Shown one piece after another: positions 10,320 to 22,100 of a stretch of 64,000 nt of DNA. Position 1 is the first letter of the stretch; each line of letters begins with the position of its first letter. The stretch is taken from positions 5,412,757 through 5,476,756 of the forward strand of contig CAJINV010000001.1 in the NCBI GenBank assembly GCA_905178155.1, read 5' to 3'. A program made the translations under genes and the position numbers. This DNA comes from Amoebophrya sp. A120. Taxonomy: Eukaryota > Sar > Dinophyceae > Syndiniales > Amoebophryaceae. The notes under the pieces are model-generated. The model searched no databases. It was not told the origin of the DNA and saw only the letters and a program-made list of their open reading frames with translations.

Positions 10320-11683
10320 ACAGGTTGTCCGACCCAGTAATCATGAACGACGCGTGGCATCAAATTCCGGAATAGATGCGGAGTGTTCAAGAAGCAGCTG
10401 CAGGAGGAGGACCAGGATGCCACTACTGAGTTTCCCCGTTCAGCATTTGACAGATAAGCATGCAGAAGTATGAGGCGACTTGCAGGGTGAAAAAGAAGCC
10501 ACGCCACTGCAATAGCCCACACACAGTCTTCTACAAAGAAAAAAAATCGTGCTATAGACTATTCGAACTTCGTAGTTAAGTAAGCCTACTCACCTCAAGT
10601 ATGTATGATGCGAGATTTTGACTTTTGATGATGACAGGCAAGGTAGGATTTCGCTTTCTGATGTTAGCCAATGACCCTCAAGAAGTTTTTTAAAAACTAT
10701 CTCGGGTCGCTGCGCCGCTATAAATTTTCTCACCAGTAATCGGCCAGCGCTTCCGCCTGGTTCGCTAAAGCTGTGCGCTATGTTCGTTCGTCCCGTATAG
10801 CTATGCTCGTTCGCCCTTATAGTTACGTGTAAACTTTTCAGAATTTTCTATCGAAACATAAGACGGACACGGTCCGCAAGTTTGAAAAAGTTAAGAACTT
10901 TACCAAGATATACTACCTAAAAACTATAGCAATTATCCAACTGGGAGCTCAAACGCAAAAAAAAGAAACAAAAACCAAAAACCTAGAGAGTACTGCTAAA
11001 AACCTTACAACAGACTTTCTCTGTTCTGTCGTGCATGTGCCTTCTACATGATCGATAAACACTACTGTGCCGAACTGAGGATTTATTGATGAACAAATTC
11101 CATACCAGGGGTTTTGAATATTCCCGTTTTGACTATTGCGCTGTACTATACCAGGGGTTTTGACTATTCCTGTTTTGACTATTGCGCTGTACTATACCAG
11201 GAGTTTTGACTATTCCCGTTGTGCTGTACGCACTTCAATCTCTTATATTCAAATCGATACAATTACAAACATTTTGACAACGTAGTATCTGTGTTACCCT
11301 CGCTTGTGTTCCATGTTTTGTTGCGTCACACAATCTGGTATGCTCGAATGTACTTCTTGCGATCACAATCAATCTTGTGCACTACGTCCCATTGATCAAC
11401 TGCTGCGAGACGAGCCGGACTCGAAGTTGCTCACAGAGAGCGAGAAATAAAAAGGTTGATCGGTAGGCGGTCCTTCAATGAGTGAGTCTTTTACTCTTCA
11501 AAAGATGAAAGTAGTGCCTGGAGGTCACTTGTCCCAAGCGGCAGGCACCCCCGGGACCCGATGTTTTGGATGCTTGCAGAATGTGGCGGCGCTGATGCAC
11601 GGGGACGACGGTAAACTACGGCATTGTACGGGATAAGCATCAATGTCACACCCGTCCCAAGTGCCTTCGTTTCTGGTTCTACT
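10320..11683. other. Intergenic region with a short tandem repeat
   Basis: No gene supported. The region is AT-rich with poly-A tracts. A 46-bp tandem repeat at 11102-11238 is listed separately. Confidence 0.5.
11102..11238. repeat. 46-bp tandem repeat, three copies
   Basis: Copies start at 11102, 11148 and 11194, each beginning ataccagg(g/a)gttttga and ending gcgctgtact or gtgctgtacg. The third copy lacks part of the gttttgactattgcg segment. Confidence 0.85.
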
Positions 11684-12601
11684 ATGGTGAGCCTCCTCAG
11701 TGTTCCAGAGCCGTTCAAGAACGGCGCTGCGGCCGGGATCTCGGTGGGATGCACGGTTGCGCTTTTTAACCAGATCGATACGCTCAAGATCCGGTGGCAG
11801 GTCTACAGCGGCAAAGACACGCTTGCGGGCTTGCTCCGCACGGTGCTTCGCGAGGAGGGCTACTGGAAGGGGCTGCACCGGTCCGGGTTGATCTGCAACA
11901 GTTGCAGCATGGGGTCGGCGAGCGCCATCCGCATGGGCCTCTACCCCTGGTTCCGGGAGCAGGCCGTCCGGCTGTCAGGAGCCGAGGAAAAAAATGCAGC
12001 GCACATGTTTCTTGCCGGGCTGCTACCGGGAGGCATTGGCTACTTCTTCGCGTCGCCGCTGTACCAGGCGAAAAACCGTATCCAGGCGGAGAACGGGCTG
12101 CTTTGCAGAGAGACCGGAATTCTGCTCACCGGCGCGCGAAAAGGGCAGCCACCGCAGTACCACGGCGTCGTGCACTGCCTCCGCTGCATTATCCAGGAAA
12201 AGGCGCTTTTTCGCGGTGCGTCCGCGATGGTCGGCCGCGGCGCGGCACTCACAGCGGGGCAGATGCTGGGTTACGATGGATTGAAAACGTACAGCTTGCG
12301 GCACGACCTGGCTGCCGAGGGCCCGGCGCTGCACGTGGTTGCAAGTTTGTCTTCCGCGTTTTTCGCTGCTGCTTGTTGCATGCCGTTTGACCAGGTGCTA
12401 GTGCGGTACCAGACGTTGCGCGACAAGCACAGTTCCGGGATATCAAACTGCGTCCGCTCGCTGTGGCGCGAGGAGGGTGTGCGTGGTTTCTACCGTGGGT
12501 GGCTGCCGCTGTTCTCCCGCTTCGGGATCATATTCTGCATCTACATGCCAGCGTATGAACAACTGCGTGCACGAGTTTTTTCTATCGGGTACTTCAAGTA
12601 G
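11684..12601 (+). CDS. Mitochondrial carrier family (SLC25) protein
   Basis: A single exon of 305 residues, close to the family norm of about 300, with the threefold repeat of two membrane helices. The signature after the odd helices is visible three times but degenerate: Q-I-D-T-L-K in repeat 1 (Q instead of P), P-L-Y-Q-A-K in repeat 2 (Y instead of D/E), and P-F-D-Q-V-L-V-R in repeat 3. Each repeat also has a glycine-containing second motif (for example EEGYWKGLHRS and EEGVRGFYRGW). The PFDxxxxR form in repeat 3 is like that of the oxaloacetate/SLC25A34-35 group, but the substrate cannot be assigned. The protein would sit in the inner mitochondrial membrane and exchange small metabolites. 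ATG 11684 is chosen because the frame upstream has only a TTG. Confidence 0.88.
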   Translation: MVSLLSVPEPFKNGAAAGISVGCTVALFNQIDTLKIRWQVYSGKDTLAGLLRTVLREEGYWKGLHRSGLICNSCSMGSASAIRMGLYPWFREQAVRLSGAEEKNAAHMFLAGLLPGGIGYFFASPLYQAKNRIQAENGLLCRETGILLTGARKGQPPQYHGVVHCLRCIIQEKALFRGASAMVGRGAALTAGQMLGYDGLKTYSLRHDLAAEGPALHVVASLSSAFFAAACCMPFDQVLVRYQTLRDKHSSGISNCVRSLWREEGVRGFYRGWLPLFSRFGIIFCIYMPAYEQLRARVFSIGYFK

Positions 12602-13330
12602 ATGAAGCTGAGCAGACGTCCGAAAAAGCAACAAGGAGCGCGCGAAAGGAGACCGACGGGTGCGGAACGGGGCCACTCCGCGGAACGGGGATGTTGGGAG
12701 CGAACCCATGCCCGACGACGCGGTTTGGCCTTTTGTGGTTCAGGGACAAGAGTTTGGCAACATTGGTTGGGCGCGCGGGGTTACATCTGATCATGTACAG
12801 GTGGATCGCATGGATGTGTACGGATTGAAAATTCTGCGCAGGTGGAAGTTCTTCTCGTTGCGCCACTAATTCGTTCTTGGACGTGCAAGAAGCACTGCCT
12901 TATTTTAAGATTGCCTTGTAGAAGATCGTCAACGAGTGCTGTTGGTTCAGTTGTTCTATCTTTCTAGTTCAAGTAATAGTTGTGCGTTTGGAGTTTTGCG
13001 ATCTTGTACAGTGAGATCATCGTGGTCTTTGTTTTCTTATTCTTTTGCGTTTTTTCACCTTCTTTTGTGTGGTCCTACATGCATCTAAGTGCTCATGCGT
13101 TTGCTCTGTCGATCATGAAAATTGCGCTACTTCTGCTTGATGATCCCCGGGCTCATTATGAAAATTGGGATCGCAATTTTCAAAGCAACTAAAAGTCAAA
13201 ATAGACACGGGGGCACCAAAACTTGTACTCCAGTTTTGTTTCGTGTGCGGGTTTTTCGTGTGGCGGTGTGTGCTGTTTCTTGCGTTCTTTGCGTGCTTTT
13301 TTACAACAGCAGTAGAACTTGAGCACAACT
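12602..13330. other. Intergenic region, nothing recognised
   Basis: The 5' part is probably the 3' untranslated region of the carrier gene. The 3' part is T-rich and leads into the OST3/OST6 gene. No frame looks coding. Confidence 0.5.
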
Positions 13331-14897
13331 ATGTGGTCCTCGTCCTCGTCAGTGCAAAGTTGCTCTAGAGGGCGAACCGGCTCTCGCCGGACGTCGACCC
13401 TGTTCCGTGTGCTGCTCGGGCTTGGGGCCGTGGCTGCACCACATGGTGGACCGAGTGTCGTGTCTGCGCAGGAGACGTCTGCACTGAAGAAAATGCAGCA
13501 GTTGCGCGACGAATCGTCGGACGGCGTGATTCGGTTTGACAGTCTGCAGGAGTACAAGAGTCTCGTCGCGGGAAGGCCGGACGACGAGCAGCACACAGTC
13601 AAAAACTACCACGTGATCCTCCTGTTCACGCTACCCGAGGGCAGCAGCCCCAAGTCCTGCCCCGCGTGTGGGCCGTTTCTGGAGGTCATGCGAAGGGTGG
13701 CGCCGTCGTACCTGGAGAAACCCGTGTTCTTCGTGCTGGTCCCCATGGGGCCAATCTCTCAGCTGCACTCCATCATGAGGGTACTTTTATGCGTCCATTT
13801 TGTAGACGAAGTTGTTTTCGGGACTGTAGACGAATTTTTGGCGTGATCAAGGTTTGATTTATTTCACTGAAGTATGTAGAGCGACGGCCCGAAGAATCTA
13901 TCAATCTTATTAAACAACCACCCTTCTTCACAGCTTCCGCAATTTGCGCACATAGGGACCACGTACAGTGGAACGTACGACGAGGGGAAGAACGCGAAGC
14001 CCTACACCCTTCAGCGGTTGTGGCCGGGATCCGACGAACCCAGCAAGTTTTTGCACTGGGTACAAACTAGTGTTGATTTCTGTTTCATCAAAGTCTTCTG
14101 TTGAATTATACAGGAAAAAACAGGCCTTTTATCGGCGTTTTGAAATTCACCCCAAAATGAAATTTTTACAGGTCAATTCAGCTACGGGGGAGCAGGCGCA
14201 GCTTGTGCGCACCCTCGGGGACCAGCTTACGAGTTTGGTCTTGCTGTTGTCCTTTTTCTCCTTTGTCGCGGTCGTCGGCCAGGCGGCGCTGAAGCTGTTG
14301 CAGCGGTTCCCCGAAATAATGGCGGCCGGGAGTCTGGTCATTGCGGCATTGGGGATGAGCGGGATTATGTACAACATCATCAACCAGAAAATGAACTTCT
14401 TTGGCATAACCCAAGCCGGCACGTTCGAACTGGTATACTAGACCGTTGTTGCTGTACGTGGTAATGATGGTGCGCCAAGAAATTTTATCATTTTAAATAT
14501 CTTTGGAATGGTGTACAACTTTTTGCGACTCAACAGCGCGGCACCGTGTACTACACTTCTACTACATCAAAAACAGATTCTTCCCTCATCCCGCGCGCAA
14601 CACTTGGGTGAAGGCATGCTCTTCGGGGTGTGCTTCGTACTCACTGGTAGCGGTTTTGCGTTCCTCGCCCGAACGCGCAGCACTATCAACGTGTATCTCC
14701 CGAGCCCACGGAGACGGGAGGAGCTGGCTCAGCGGACGCGACAGACGCTGATGGTCCTAAGTGCGTGCGTATTTATCATGTACTTCGTAGAGAGTTCCTA
14801 CAAGCAAAAGTCCGGGTGGCACATGGCAACGCCCTTTTTCCCGCCGAGCCATTTTAAAAGGGGCCCGGTTACCGTAGACCAGGGAACGTCTTTCTAA
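13331..14897 (+). CDS. OST3/OST6-like: Oligosaccharyltransferase subunit OST3/OST6 family
   Basis: Four exons (13331-13780, 13934-14059, 14172-14432, 14577-14897) give 385 residues. All introns are GT..AG in phase 0. The order is signal peptide, a luminal thioredoxin-like domain with the redox motif CPAC (C110-C113), then four hydrophobic segments, the family's usual layout. OST3/6 subunits form transient disulphides with nascent chains and help the oligosaccharyltransferase glycosylate Asn residues in the ER. The thioredoxin fold contains the expected HVILLFTLPE strand just before CPAC and FFVLVP after it. The C-terminal exon has two further membrane helices (GMLFGVCFVLTGS, TLMVLSACVFIMYF). 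The C-terminal tail of about 35 residues is hydrophilic. It is the only secretory-pathway enzyme subunit in this stretch. Confidence 0.9.
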
Positions 14898-15360
14898 TGA
14901 TTTCTATCAATTAAAATTCACCGATTTCTGCGAAAGTTGCGATTGCATCGTGCTACGAATTATTTTTGAATCTAGAAAGGATTCCTTCGGTGGCGCAGTT
15001 GCACCAGAACTTGAGAAATAGAAAATAAACTTGCGAAACCGATTCGTTGACCGTGGCTGATGCTAGTTTCTGAAGATTTATTCCAAATGTGTTACCAAGA
15101 TTCCTGCTCGTGTTTAGCCTTAAAAAGAAAGGCGACAGAGTGCATGATCCCAAAAGAAGATGTACAGTCGCAGGAGTGCAGCAAGGCGAGCGGAGCGTGG
15201 TGGTGACATATGAGAAGAAGCGCAACTTACCGATTATTGCAATAGTAGGCTCGTGAGCAAGCAAGCTCGCGACCGTACAAAATGGCGCGGGTTGTCGCGG
15301 AAATAAATCCACCATCCTCCTAGAAGAGGCGTTCACAACACGCGCCACACATCCGGCGGC
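14898..15360. other. Intergenic region, nothing recognised
   Basis: This lies between the OST3/6 stop and the next ATG. No coding frame on the + strand. A minus-strand open frame here has no coding character. Confidence 0.5.
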
Positions 15361-18233
15361 ATGACGGGCTTGGGGCGGTGGGTGAGTTTCGCTCACCTGG
15401 GCGGGGCAGTGCTGGCCATCCACCATCGCGCAGCGGAGAAGAGACACGAAAAGAAGAAGGACATCGTGTTCCACATGGAACGCCCGACCTACACCATGCA
15501 CATGCAGCTCGTACCCGAGCCGCCGGCCACGCCATTACCGACTACCAGCGATGGCGCTGTCACGATTGAGGTACAATGATGTTTTGATGTGGTGGTTTTT
15601 TCACTTCACGTGGCGAAAACGTGTATACAACACGCCAACTTGGATTTTAATATCAATCGCGATGAAACGTAAAAACGCATAACACGACACAAAGGACGAC
15701 CCGACCCCGGTCGCGGAGTTCCCTACTGGCGCTATGTGCGGCGGCCTGGTACTGGATGGCCACATGATGGTGAAACCGGAGCTGGACGGAACCACCGGTT
15801 CGCTGCGCACGACCGCGAACGCCCTGCTCGCACAGTACCGCACGGCGGCCGGGCCGCAGATTCACCTTTCGTCCGGCCCCGTGGACCAAGGGGCCATCGC
15901 GAGCATCAACGCAGAGCTGGTGACGAACGCCGCAAACTTCATCCCCGACGGGTCCAGCAGCGTCCCCACGCACCTGCACGGCATGGGAACAGATAGCACA
16001 ACTGCAAGCGCTATCAACTGCAAAAATGTCTGGGTCTGGAAGATTGCCAGGTTTGTCATGCATATTTTGCAGGGCCCATGATGCCTTTGATGCATGATTT
16101 AGCATCACAGCTTTTTGAAGGGCTTCCTGATGCCTATTCCGCATGAGAAATGGCCTTTCCGCGCAGCAAAAACTGGCCTCCTCTTGCTGGTCATGCATCA
16201 CAAATTTTTTTGGAATCCGAAGACAGCATGATAGGCTACATCCTTCCAGGCCCAGACATTTTTGCATTTGATAAGCGCGGTCGCAGGCACGACCACGGGG
16301 TTCAACCAGGAATACGTCACGAAGAAAACGGTCGCTGCTCTAGCGGGAAAAAAAACTACCGCCGCGAGTCCGCCCATTTCGCGGTTTGTGATTTTGAACT
16401 GCGACAAGTCTGAGGTGCTTTACAACGTGTTGAGCACGAGCAAAAATGCCGACGGCAGCGGCGGCCCGAGCTTCAACTACGACATCTACGACGCACAGTT
16501 CCGAGCGTTGGTGGCAACAGGCAGGGAGAGCGCGACGGTCCCGGGGATGCTGGTCTTTGCGCTGGACGGAAACGAAATCGCACGAACGCAGACACCAGTA
16601 TAGGTTTCTGTGATTCTGTGTCACATGAGAAATGATAAGTGTTGCGCTTATTAAGTGTTGCGCTTTTGAAGTGTTGCGCTTAAGCGTTTCGGTTAGGCGT
16701 TTCGGTTAACCGTTTCGGTTAGGCGTTTCGGTTAAGTGTTTCGCTTAAGCGTTTCGCTTAAGTGTTTCGCTCGGGTGTTTCGGTTCAGCGCTGCGCTTAA
16801 GTAGTCCTGCGCCCCTTCAGAGGAGCGCTTAGGTGCCTCGCCATAGCGCTAGGGGGTCTCGCTCTAGAGCCTCGCCATAGGGTCTTGCCAGCATAGAGCC
16901 TCGCCATAGGCCCTCGCCGTAGTGCCCCGCCTAAGCGTTTCGGCTCTGGTTCGCTTATGTGGTCATGCGTGTCGCTTAAGTGCTTCGCCCCAGTGCTGCG
17001 CGTAAGTGCTTCACTCAAATGCCTCGCTTAAGTGCTTCGCCTAAGTGTTTCACCTACTTAAGTAGGTGCTTCGCGAAGTGTTTCGCTACGCGTTTCGCTA
17101 CGCGTTTCGCTACGCGTTTCGCTACGCGTTTCGCTACGCGTTTCGCTACGCGTTTCGCTACGCGTTTCGCTACGCGTTTCGCTACGCGTTTCGCTACGCG
17201 TTTCGCTACGCGTTTCGCTACGCGTTTCGCTACGCGTTTCGCTTAAGTGTTTCGCTTGAGACCTCAGGTGAAGTCTTGACTCGTTTAAGTAGTGCCTCGT
17301 TTAAGTAGTGCGTCGCTTAAGTAGTGCCTCGCGTAGCTAGTGCCTCGCTTAAGTAGTGCCTCGCTCAGGTGGCGCCTCGCTTATGCAATGCCTCGCTTGG
17401 GTAGGCCTTGCGAGCTGCCTCGCATAAGTCGTGCGTCACTTGAGTCATGCTTCGCCTAAGTCGTGCGTTGCTTAAGTCGCGCCGCGCTTAAGTCGTGCGG
17501 CGCTTGAGTCATGCCCCACTTAAGTAGTGCTCTACTTGAGTCGTGCGCAGCGTAAGTCGTGCGCCGCTTAACTAGTGGGCCGCTTAACTAGTGCGCCGCT
17601 TAACTAGTGCGCCGCTTAACTAGTGCGCCGCTTAACTAGTGCGCCGCTTAACTAGTGCGCCGCTTAACTAGTGCGCCGCTTAGCAGGTGCGCTTAAGTGG
17701 TGCCTCGGTTGATTTGTGAAAGCGTCAAACAAGCAAGGAAGCGGCGAGAAACTTTGTCAAAATAAAACAACAGCTTCTGAACACCAACTCGACTCTGGCT
17801 CCGGATAGCGGGCTGCTGCCGTTTGAACTTCTGTTTTCGCCCTCAAGTAACAACGAACTGCACATTGTGGCGAACCGCTGGATCATAAGTTTGGTGGTCG
17901 TGATGCGAAGCTTCATACTGTCCGAGGTACTTGTTGTGATTCCTGAGATCAGTAGATTGATGTTGGTGTGCGACTGTGTACTGGACAAGAAAAACGATTG
18001 ATATTGATCCAATTTTCAAACGCAACATTGATTAACAGAGAGCGCCGAACGCGCTGCAAAATTCGCTTGGCGAAAGCGGGTACAGGACTCTGGGTCTTGT
18101 TGCGACGATAGTGCTGCTTACAACCGCCGTTGGAGTGTGGTTCGGCACCCTCATCTCGCTCTACAAGACCGTTTACCCGGGCAAGGAGCGAGGCATGTGG
18201 GGCGCGAGGGGAATGGTGCTAGAGGAGAACTAG
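15361..18233 (+). CDS. Unknown membrane protein with a repeat-filled intron
   Basis: Five exons (15361-15570, 15695-16011, 16279-16597, 17723-17926, 18039-18233) give 414 residues, and the total is a multiple of three. Introns 1, 3 and 4 are GT..AG. Intron 2 is an introner-like element. A first hydrophobic stretch near the N-terminus (HLGGAVLAI) is followed by a K/E/R-rich loop. The middle is a soluble region with LHLSSGPVD-like and THLHG segments. The C-terminal 100 residues have two hydrophobic segments (WIISLVVVM and LVATIVLLTTAVGVWFGTLI). No family is recognised. Intron 3 (16598-17722) has a donor GTATAG whose TAG is an in-frame stop, so a reader without the splice would end the protein at 16603. 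The link between exons 3 and 4 rests on frame and splice-site logic only; the last two exons could be a separate gene. Confidence 0.6.
16012..16273. mobile_element. Introner-like element, family A
   Basis: A 262-bp element starting tatcaactgcaaaaatgtct and ending catttttgcatttgata, with inverted ends. The 5-bp duplication AGCGC is perfect (16007-16011 and 16274-16278). Removing 16012-16278 joins T-A-S to A-V-A-G in frame. It is the same length as the copy at 24133-24394. Confidence 0.9.
17081..17236. repeat. 12-bp repeat, 13 identical copies
   Basis: The unit tttcgctacgcg is repeated without visible change 13 times. Each unit contains the palindrome acgcgt across its junction with the next. 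The identity of the copies indicates recent expansion compared with the flanking degenerate units. Confidence 0.92.
17559..17686. repeat. 16-bp repeat, about eight copies
   Basis: The unit gtgcgccgcttaacta is repeated eight times, with one variant at 17575 (gtggg) and a changed last copy (ttagcag). It ends about 35 bp before the intron acceptor. Confidence 0.9.
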
Positions 18234-19115
18234 ATGCGATGTTGCTCCCTGTTCCGAGGGCAAAACGGGAGTTCGCAAAAGTGCTGGCAGCCCGAGGCAC
18301 GTAGCGGTAGGCGGGGGAAGGAGGTAATACTTGCGCTGGTTGTGGATTGGTTCAGCCGTGGAACGACTTCGGGAAAGCACCGGCGTACTAACAGCGACAG
18401 AGCAAATCGTGTTAGGTGTACTAGCGCAGAGCAAATATACTCTTTGCGCATGTTGGTTCCATTTTTTTTCGAAACATAAGCAGCTTGGCTGTAGAATCTC
18501 TGTTTACTGTTTCTTTTTGTTTCGATCGCAACAAAACCAACATCAACATGTCTCTCAACGTACTTGCCGCCTTGGGCTAGGTGTTGCCGTCTGTCTTTGC
18601 GGTCACGGGCTGTGATGCTCGTTCCATCTGCGTTGTTCGAAGTACTCGGATTGATCCTAATGCTAATACAGCGAGCAGCACAGCTTTCCTAGAAGGATTC
18701 TTTTTACATACAGGATTTTCCTCCTCGGCAAATACATCAAATAGATTTGATAATTTCTAAACTGTTCCGCGACGAGCTATGCGCTAAAACCAATGTTAAG
18801 TAATGTCGAGATCAGAGAGGAGGTTTAGACTTTATGCGGGCCACGTTTCGGCCTGAAGGACTGGAGATTGAGATCTGATCTTCCATTGTAGAGAACGATT
18901 AGCTTTCGGTAGGAGTGGCAGTTATCTTCAATTTTGACGAGAACTACGGTCATCACTTTTTCAAGTAGCACCAATCATTCATTCTCAAGTGTACAAAACC
19001 ATCGGTCCGGTGTTGCGTTCGTAGGTCTTTGTGCGTCGTCTCTTGTTCGTACCGCTGTCCGTCCGCGCAGCTCTAACCGTTCGACGAGAGCCCCGGCGCC
19101 AAATCACCCGGCAAC
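18234..19115. other. Intergenic region, nothing recognised
   Basis: Untranslated and intergenic sequence between two + strand genes. Several short open frames occur on both strands, but none has coding character. Confidence 0.5.
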
Positions 19116-22100
19116 ATGAAGGTAAGTTTTAACTTTTTATCATTTCGAAGGGGGCTACACGACGTTGTGTTGGTCTTGCTGAAGAACAAATGCTGTCATT
19201 GCATGAGTAACAAACGCCATTTTACTTTTTTGTCACTTTATGTACTACTCCCCAGGGCGGCGGTGCGTCAACCGTCGGTGGGAACCCGCGACCCCCGAAA
19301 GGCGGCGGTAAGGACCACTACTACGGGAATTCCCAGTCGTCGTCGGGACCGCGAGTGAACGAGCTGCACAACCGGAATAATAAGGCGTATGGCGCCAGTT
19401 TTTCTGGCGGCTCGCAAGGCAACAACATGATGAACCTCAACAATCCGCAGAACAATTTAACCCCCGGAATTTCCTCCCTCAGCGGAACCACGCACAGTGC
19501 CTCGAGCAGCTCGTCGGGGTTTGGCGGTGTTCAGCATCAGGGCGGATACAACGGCGGAGGTGCTGGGGGGTACAACCAGCAGAACTCCGGTGCTGGTGTG
19601 GGCAACAACACTATCGGGAATAATGTGAATGCGAACAACAATGCTGTTGGTGGAAACAACTCGTCCAATAACTTCGGTGGGAATAATAACAACAGCAGTA
19701 GCGCCGCGCAGAACAGTAGTTCCAGCTCCTCTGCGTCAAGCAGTAGCAGCACGATGCAGGTGAACCACAAGCGTCCTGACCAGCCGAAAAACCGCTTCCC
19801 GTATTTGAAGGACGGTCTCATGCTGCACGGGAGAATACGACGGATTTGCCTGAAACACAACTACGGCTTCCTTGCGAGCGAAAGCTGCTACGCCGATATT
19901 CTGTTCACACTCTCGGACGTGTTGCCCCCAGAAGCGAATGCAGACAAGGATAAAAAACAGGAAAAAACAAGTTCCTCTTCGTCTTCCAAAGACGCCCCAG
20001 CTGCAGAGGCAAAAACGCCCGAAAAGGATCGCGTCAGCCCGGAAGACAGTGTGTTGTCCTCGAAGTCGGCATGCAAAAATCCTGAACGAGCGGAAGAGGA
20101 GCAGAGCAGCGCCTGCACTGGAAACAGTAAAATTCTACCAGAAATAAAGGCAGTTGTTGACGCACCAGCGTGTTCCGATGCAAATGCGGGCGTGCTCTCG
20201 TTTCGGGAAAGCAGTAAGGGCTTTGCGAATCGTCCAAATGTGATTGACTTGACGAACAAAGACGCGCCGAAGAGCAGTGCTGGGTTTCCCGACGGTGTCG
20301 ACTTGAAAAAGGACGACGTTGTCAGCTTCCAGCTACAGGTCAGCGACCATAAAGTTACACTGGTGCTGGAATCGGCGCAGCGCCTAGGGGGTTCAGCTCA
20401 GACGAAGGATGGTCTTGCCGATGTTGAGCAAACCGAGAGTGTGCAGGCGACACCGAGATCGAACGTGGTTGAAACGGATAGTGCAGTAGTACCGCCAGCC
20501 ACCGCAGGAGGAAGCAAGGCGAAGAGCCCTGCTGCGAAAGGGGACGAGAATTCCAATTCCGCCGCACCTGCGGATGATTCTGCAGAAAGTACAGTTGCAG
20601 ACCCGAGTACCACGAGAACTCCGAAGAACACCACCAGCCCGGGTGGACAGGGCAAGCAAAAAGAGCAGGACCCAGCTGCGAAAGCCACGAACACGCCGGC
20701 CTTGCTGCGTATTGGCGCCTCCACGAGTGCGGAAGCTGCGTCTTCGTTTCTCGGCAGTGTGGCGCATTCTGTCTCCTCTCCCCTGGTCGCGGGTGCGTCC
20801 GGCGCGAAACTCGAGGAGGCTGCTGCGACTGCGTTTGTGATTCCGCCCCCTGCCGCTCCGGCGGTGATCGAAACGACTGTGAGTACGCAGTCGGAGGCGC
20901 GAAGCTCGGAGGTGAGTGCAGTAGGAGCGTCGATTTCGGAGGATGTGAAAAATTTCGTCGTGGATGCCACTGTACCTGCAGAGAAAGGAGCGGCGGAAGT
21001 GGATGATGTTGAGCAGCCGGAAAAGATCGTTGCTCCAAGCTCCTCCGCCAGCGGGTCGAAGATCGCAGCAACCACCACCGACGAACCGCCCGCCGCGACC
21101 AGTTCGGGCGCGGCCTCCTCCAGTTCCGTCGGCCAAGAGCCGGGCAGCGCACGCTCGTCCTCCGCGTGCTCTTCCTCCGCCGAGAGTAGCAGCGGCGTGT
21201 CCTCCATCGACATCAGCCGCATCATTCCTATCGGAAGCAAGCAGCCGCCGCCCCCGATCAGCACCAGTCTGGATCCCAGTCCGGCGTTGCAACTGCACCC
21301 GAACAGCGCGTCTTCTACCGGCGCAGGTAGCTCGGCAATCGTGCCGACCCCGGGCGGTGGCGCCATTTCCTCCAAAGCCGCATTTTCATCCACCTCGCAG
21401 CACCAAACCCCGCGGCTGGCCGGCACCACTGCGGCTAGCTCCGCCTCCTCCAGTGCGGCGCTCACCACCACGCCGAACGGGACAACGATCACGAAGGCTG
21501 TCCCCCAGCAGTCTCCTGCGCTACTCACGGCCACCAATGTGCGGAAGTTACTCTCTGACGCCGACGTGCCGAAATCCGATGTGAACGGCGATGGACTGCA
21601 GCAAGGGAAAGCGCGCCCAAAGCCGCACTTGAACCAATTGCACCAGCCCTACAACTACGGCTACGGGTACCAGGGCTACCCCCAGGACGGGCGAGGGCAC
21701 AAGTGGGACAACAACTGGGACAAGAAGATGGGGACGGTGTTGCCGACGGAAGAGCTCTACAGCTGCTCGAATGTCCTCGTGCGGAACGCCGAGCTGGCCG
21801 CCGAACCGGCCGTGGAAATGTCGGTGGGGGCGCACCTGACCCGGAGCATGGATGCGAGCTACGACCCGAGGGCAAATAACTATCGCGGTGCGGGGGCTGC
21901 GGGGGACAATTCTCGTGGTGGTCAACATGGCGGGGGCTACAACCAGTCGGTACTAAGGTTTTTTCTTGTTTTGCACGCAGAGTCGTCTGCAGTGCTTGTA
22001 TAGTCTTGTTAGATGCGGTTATACGAGGGAGTACCCGCAGTTGCTCCTCTGTTACGTAGCTCTAGACACCGCAAATAAAGAACTTCTGTTCGTCCAGGTT

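Larger units (their letters stand above)
16604..17700. repeat. 1.1-kb degenerate tandem array inside an intron
   Basis: Units of 12-16 bp built on gcgtttcgcttaagt fill almost the whole intron 16598-17722. The array is mosaic. At 16640-16800 the units are tgttgcgctta and gcgtttcggtta. From 17080 there are identical 12-mers. From about 17290 the units are tcgcttaagtagtgcc. From 17559 they are 16-mers. The open frames it creates (for example F-A-T-R repeated) are by-products of the period being a multiple of three. Confidence 0.85.

Noticed and set aside
16980-17308. Frames encoding F-A-T-R or R-Y-A-F repeats
   Set aside because: The 12-bp period is a multiple of three, so any frame stays open. 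The array lies in a predicted intron.
17559-17686. Regular direct repeats considered as a CRISPR array
   Set aside because: The 16-bp units are contiguous with no spacers, and the genome is eukaryotic.
20355-21537. Minus-strand frames up to 379 codons
   Set aside because: They are shadows of the GC-rich, low-complexity exon on the + strand, with S/A/R-rich composition and no motif.
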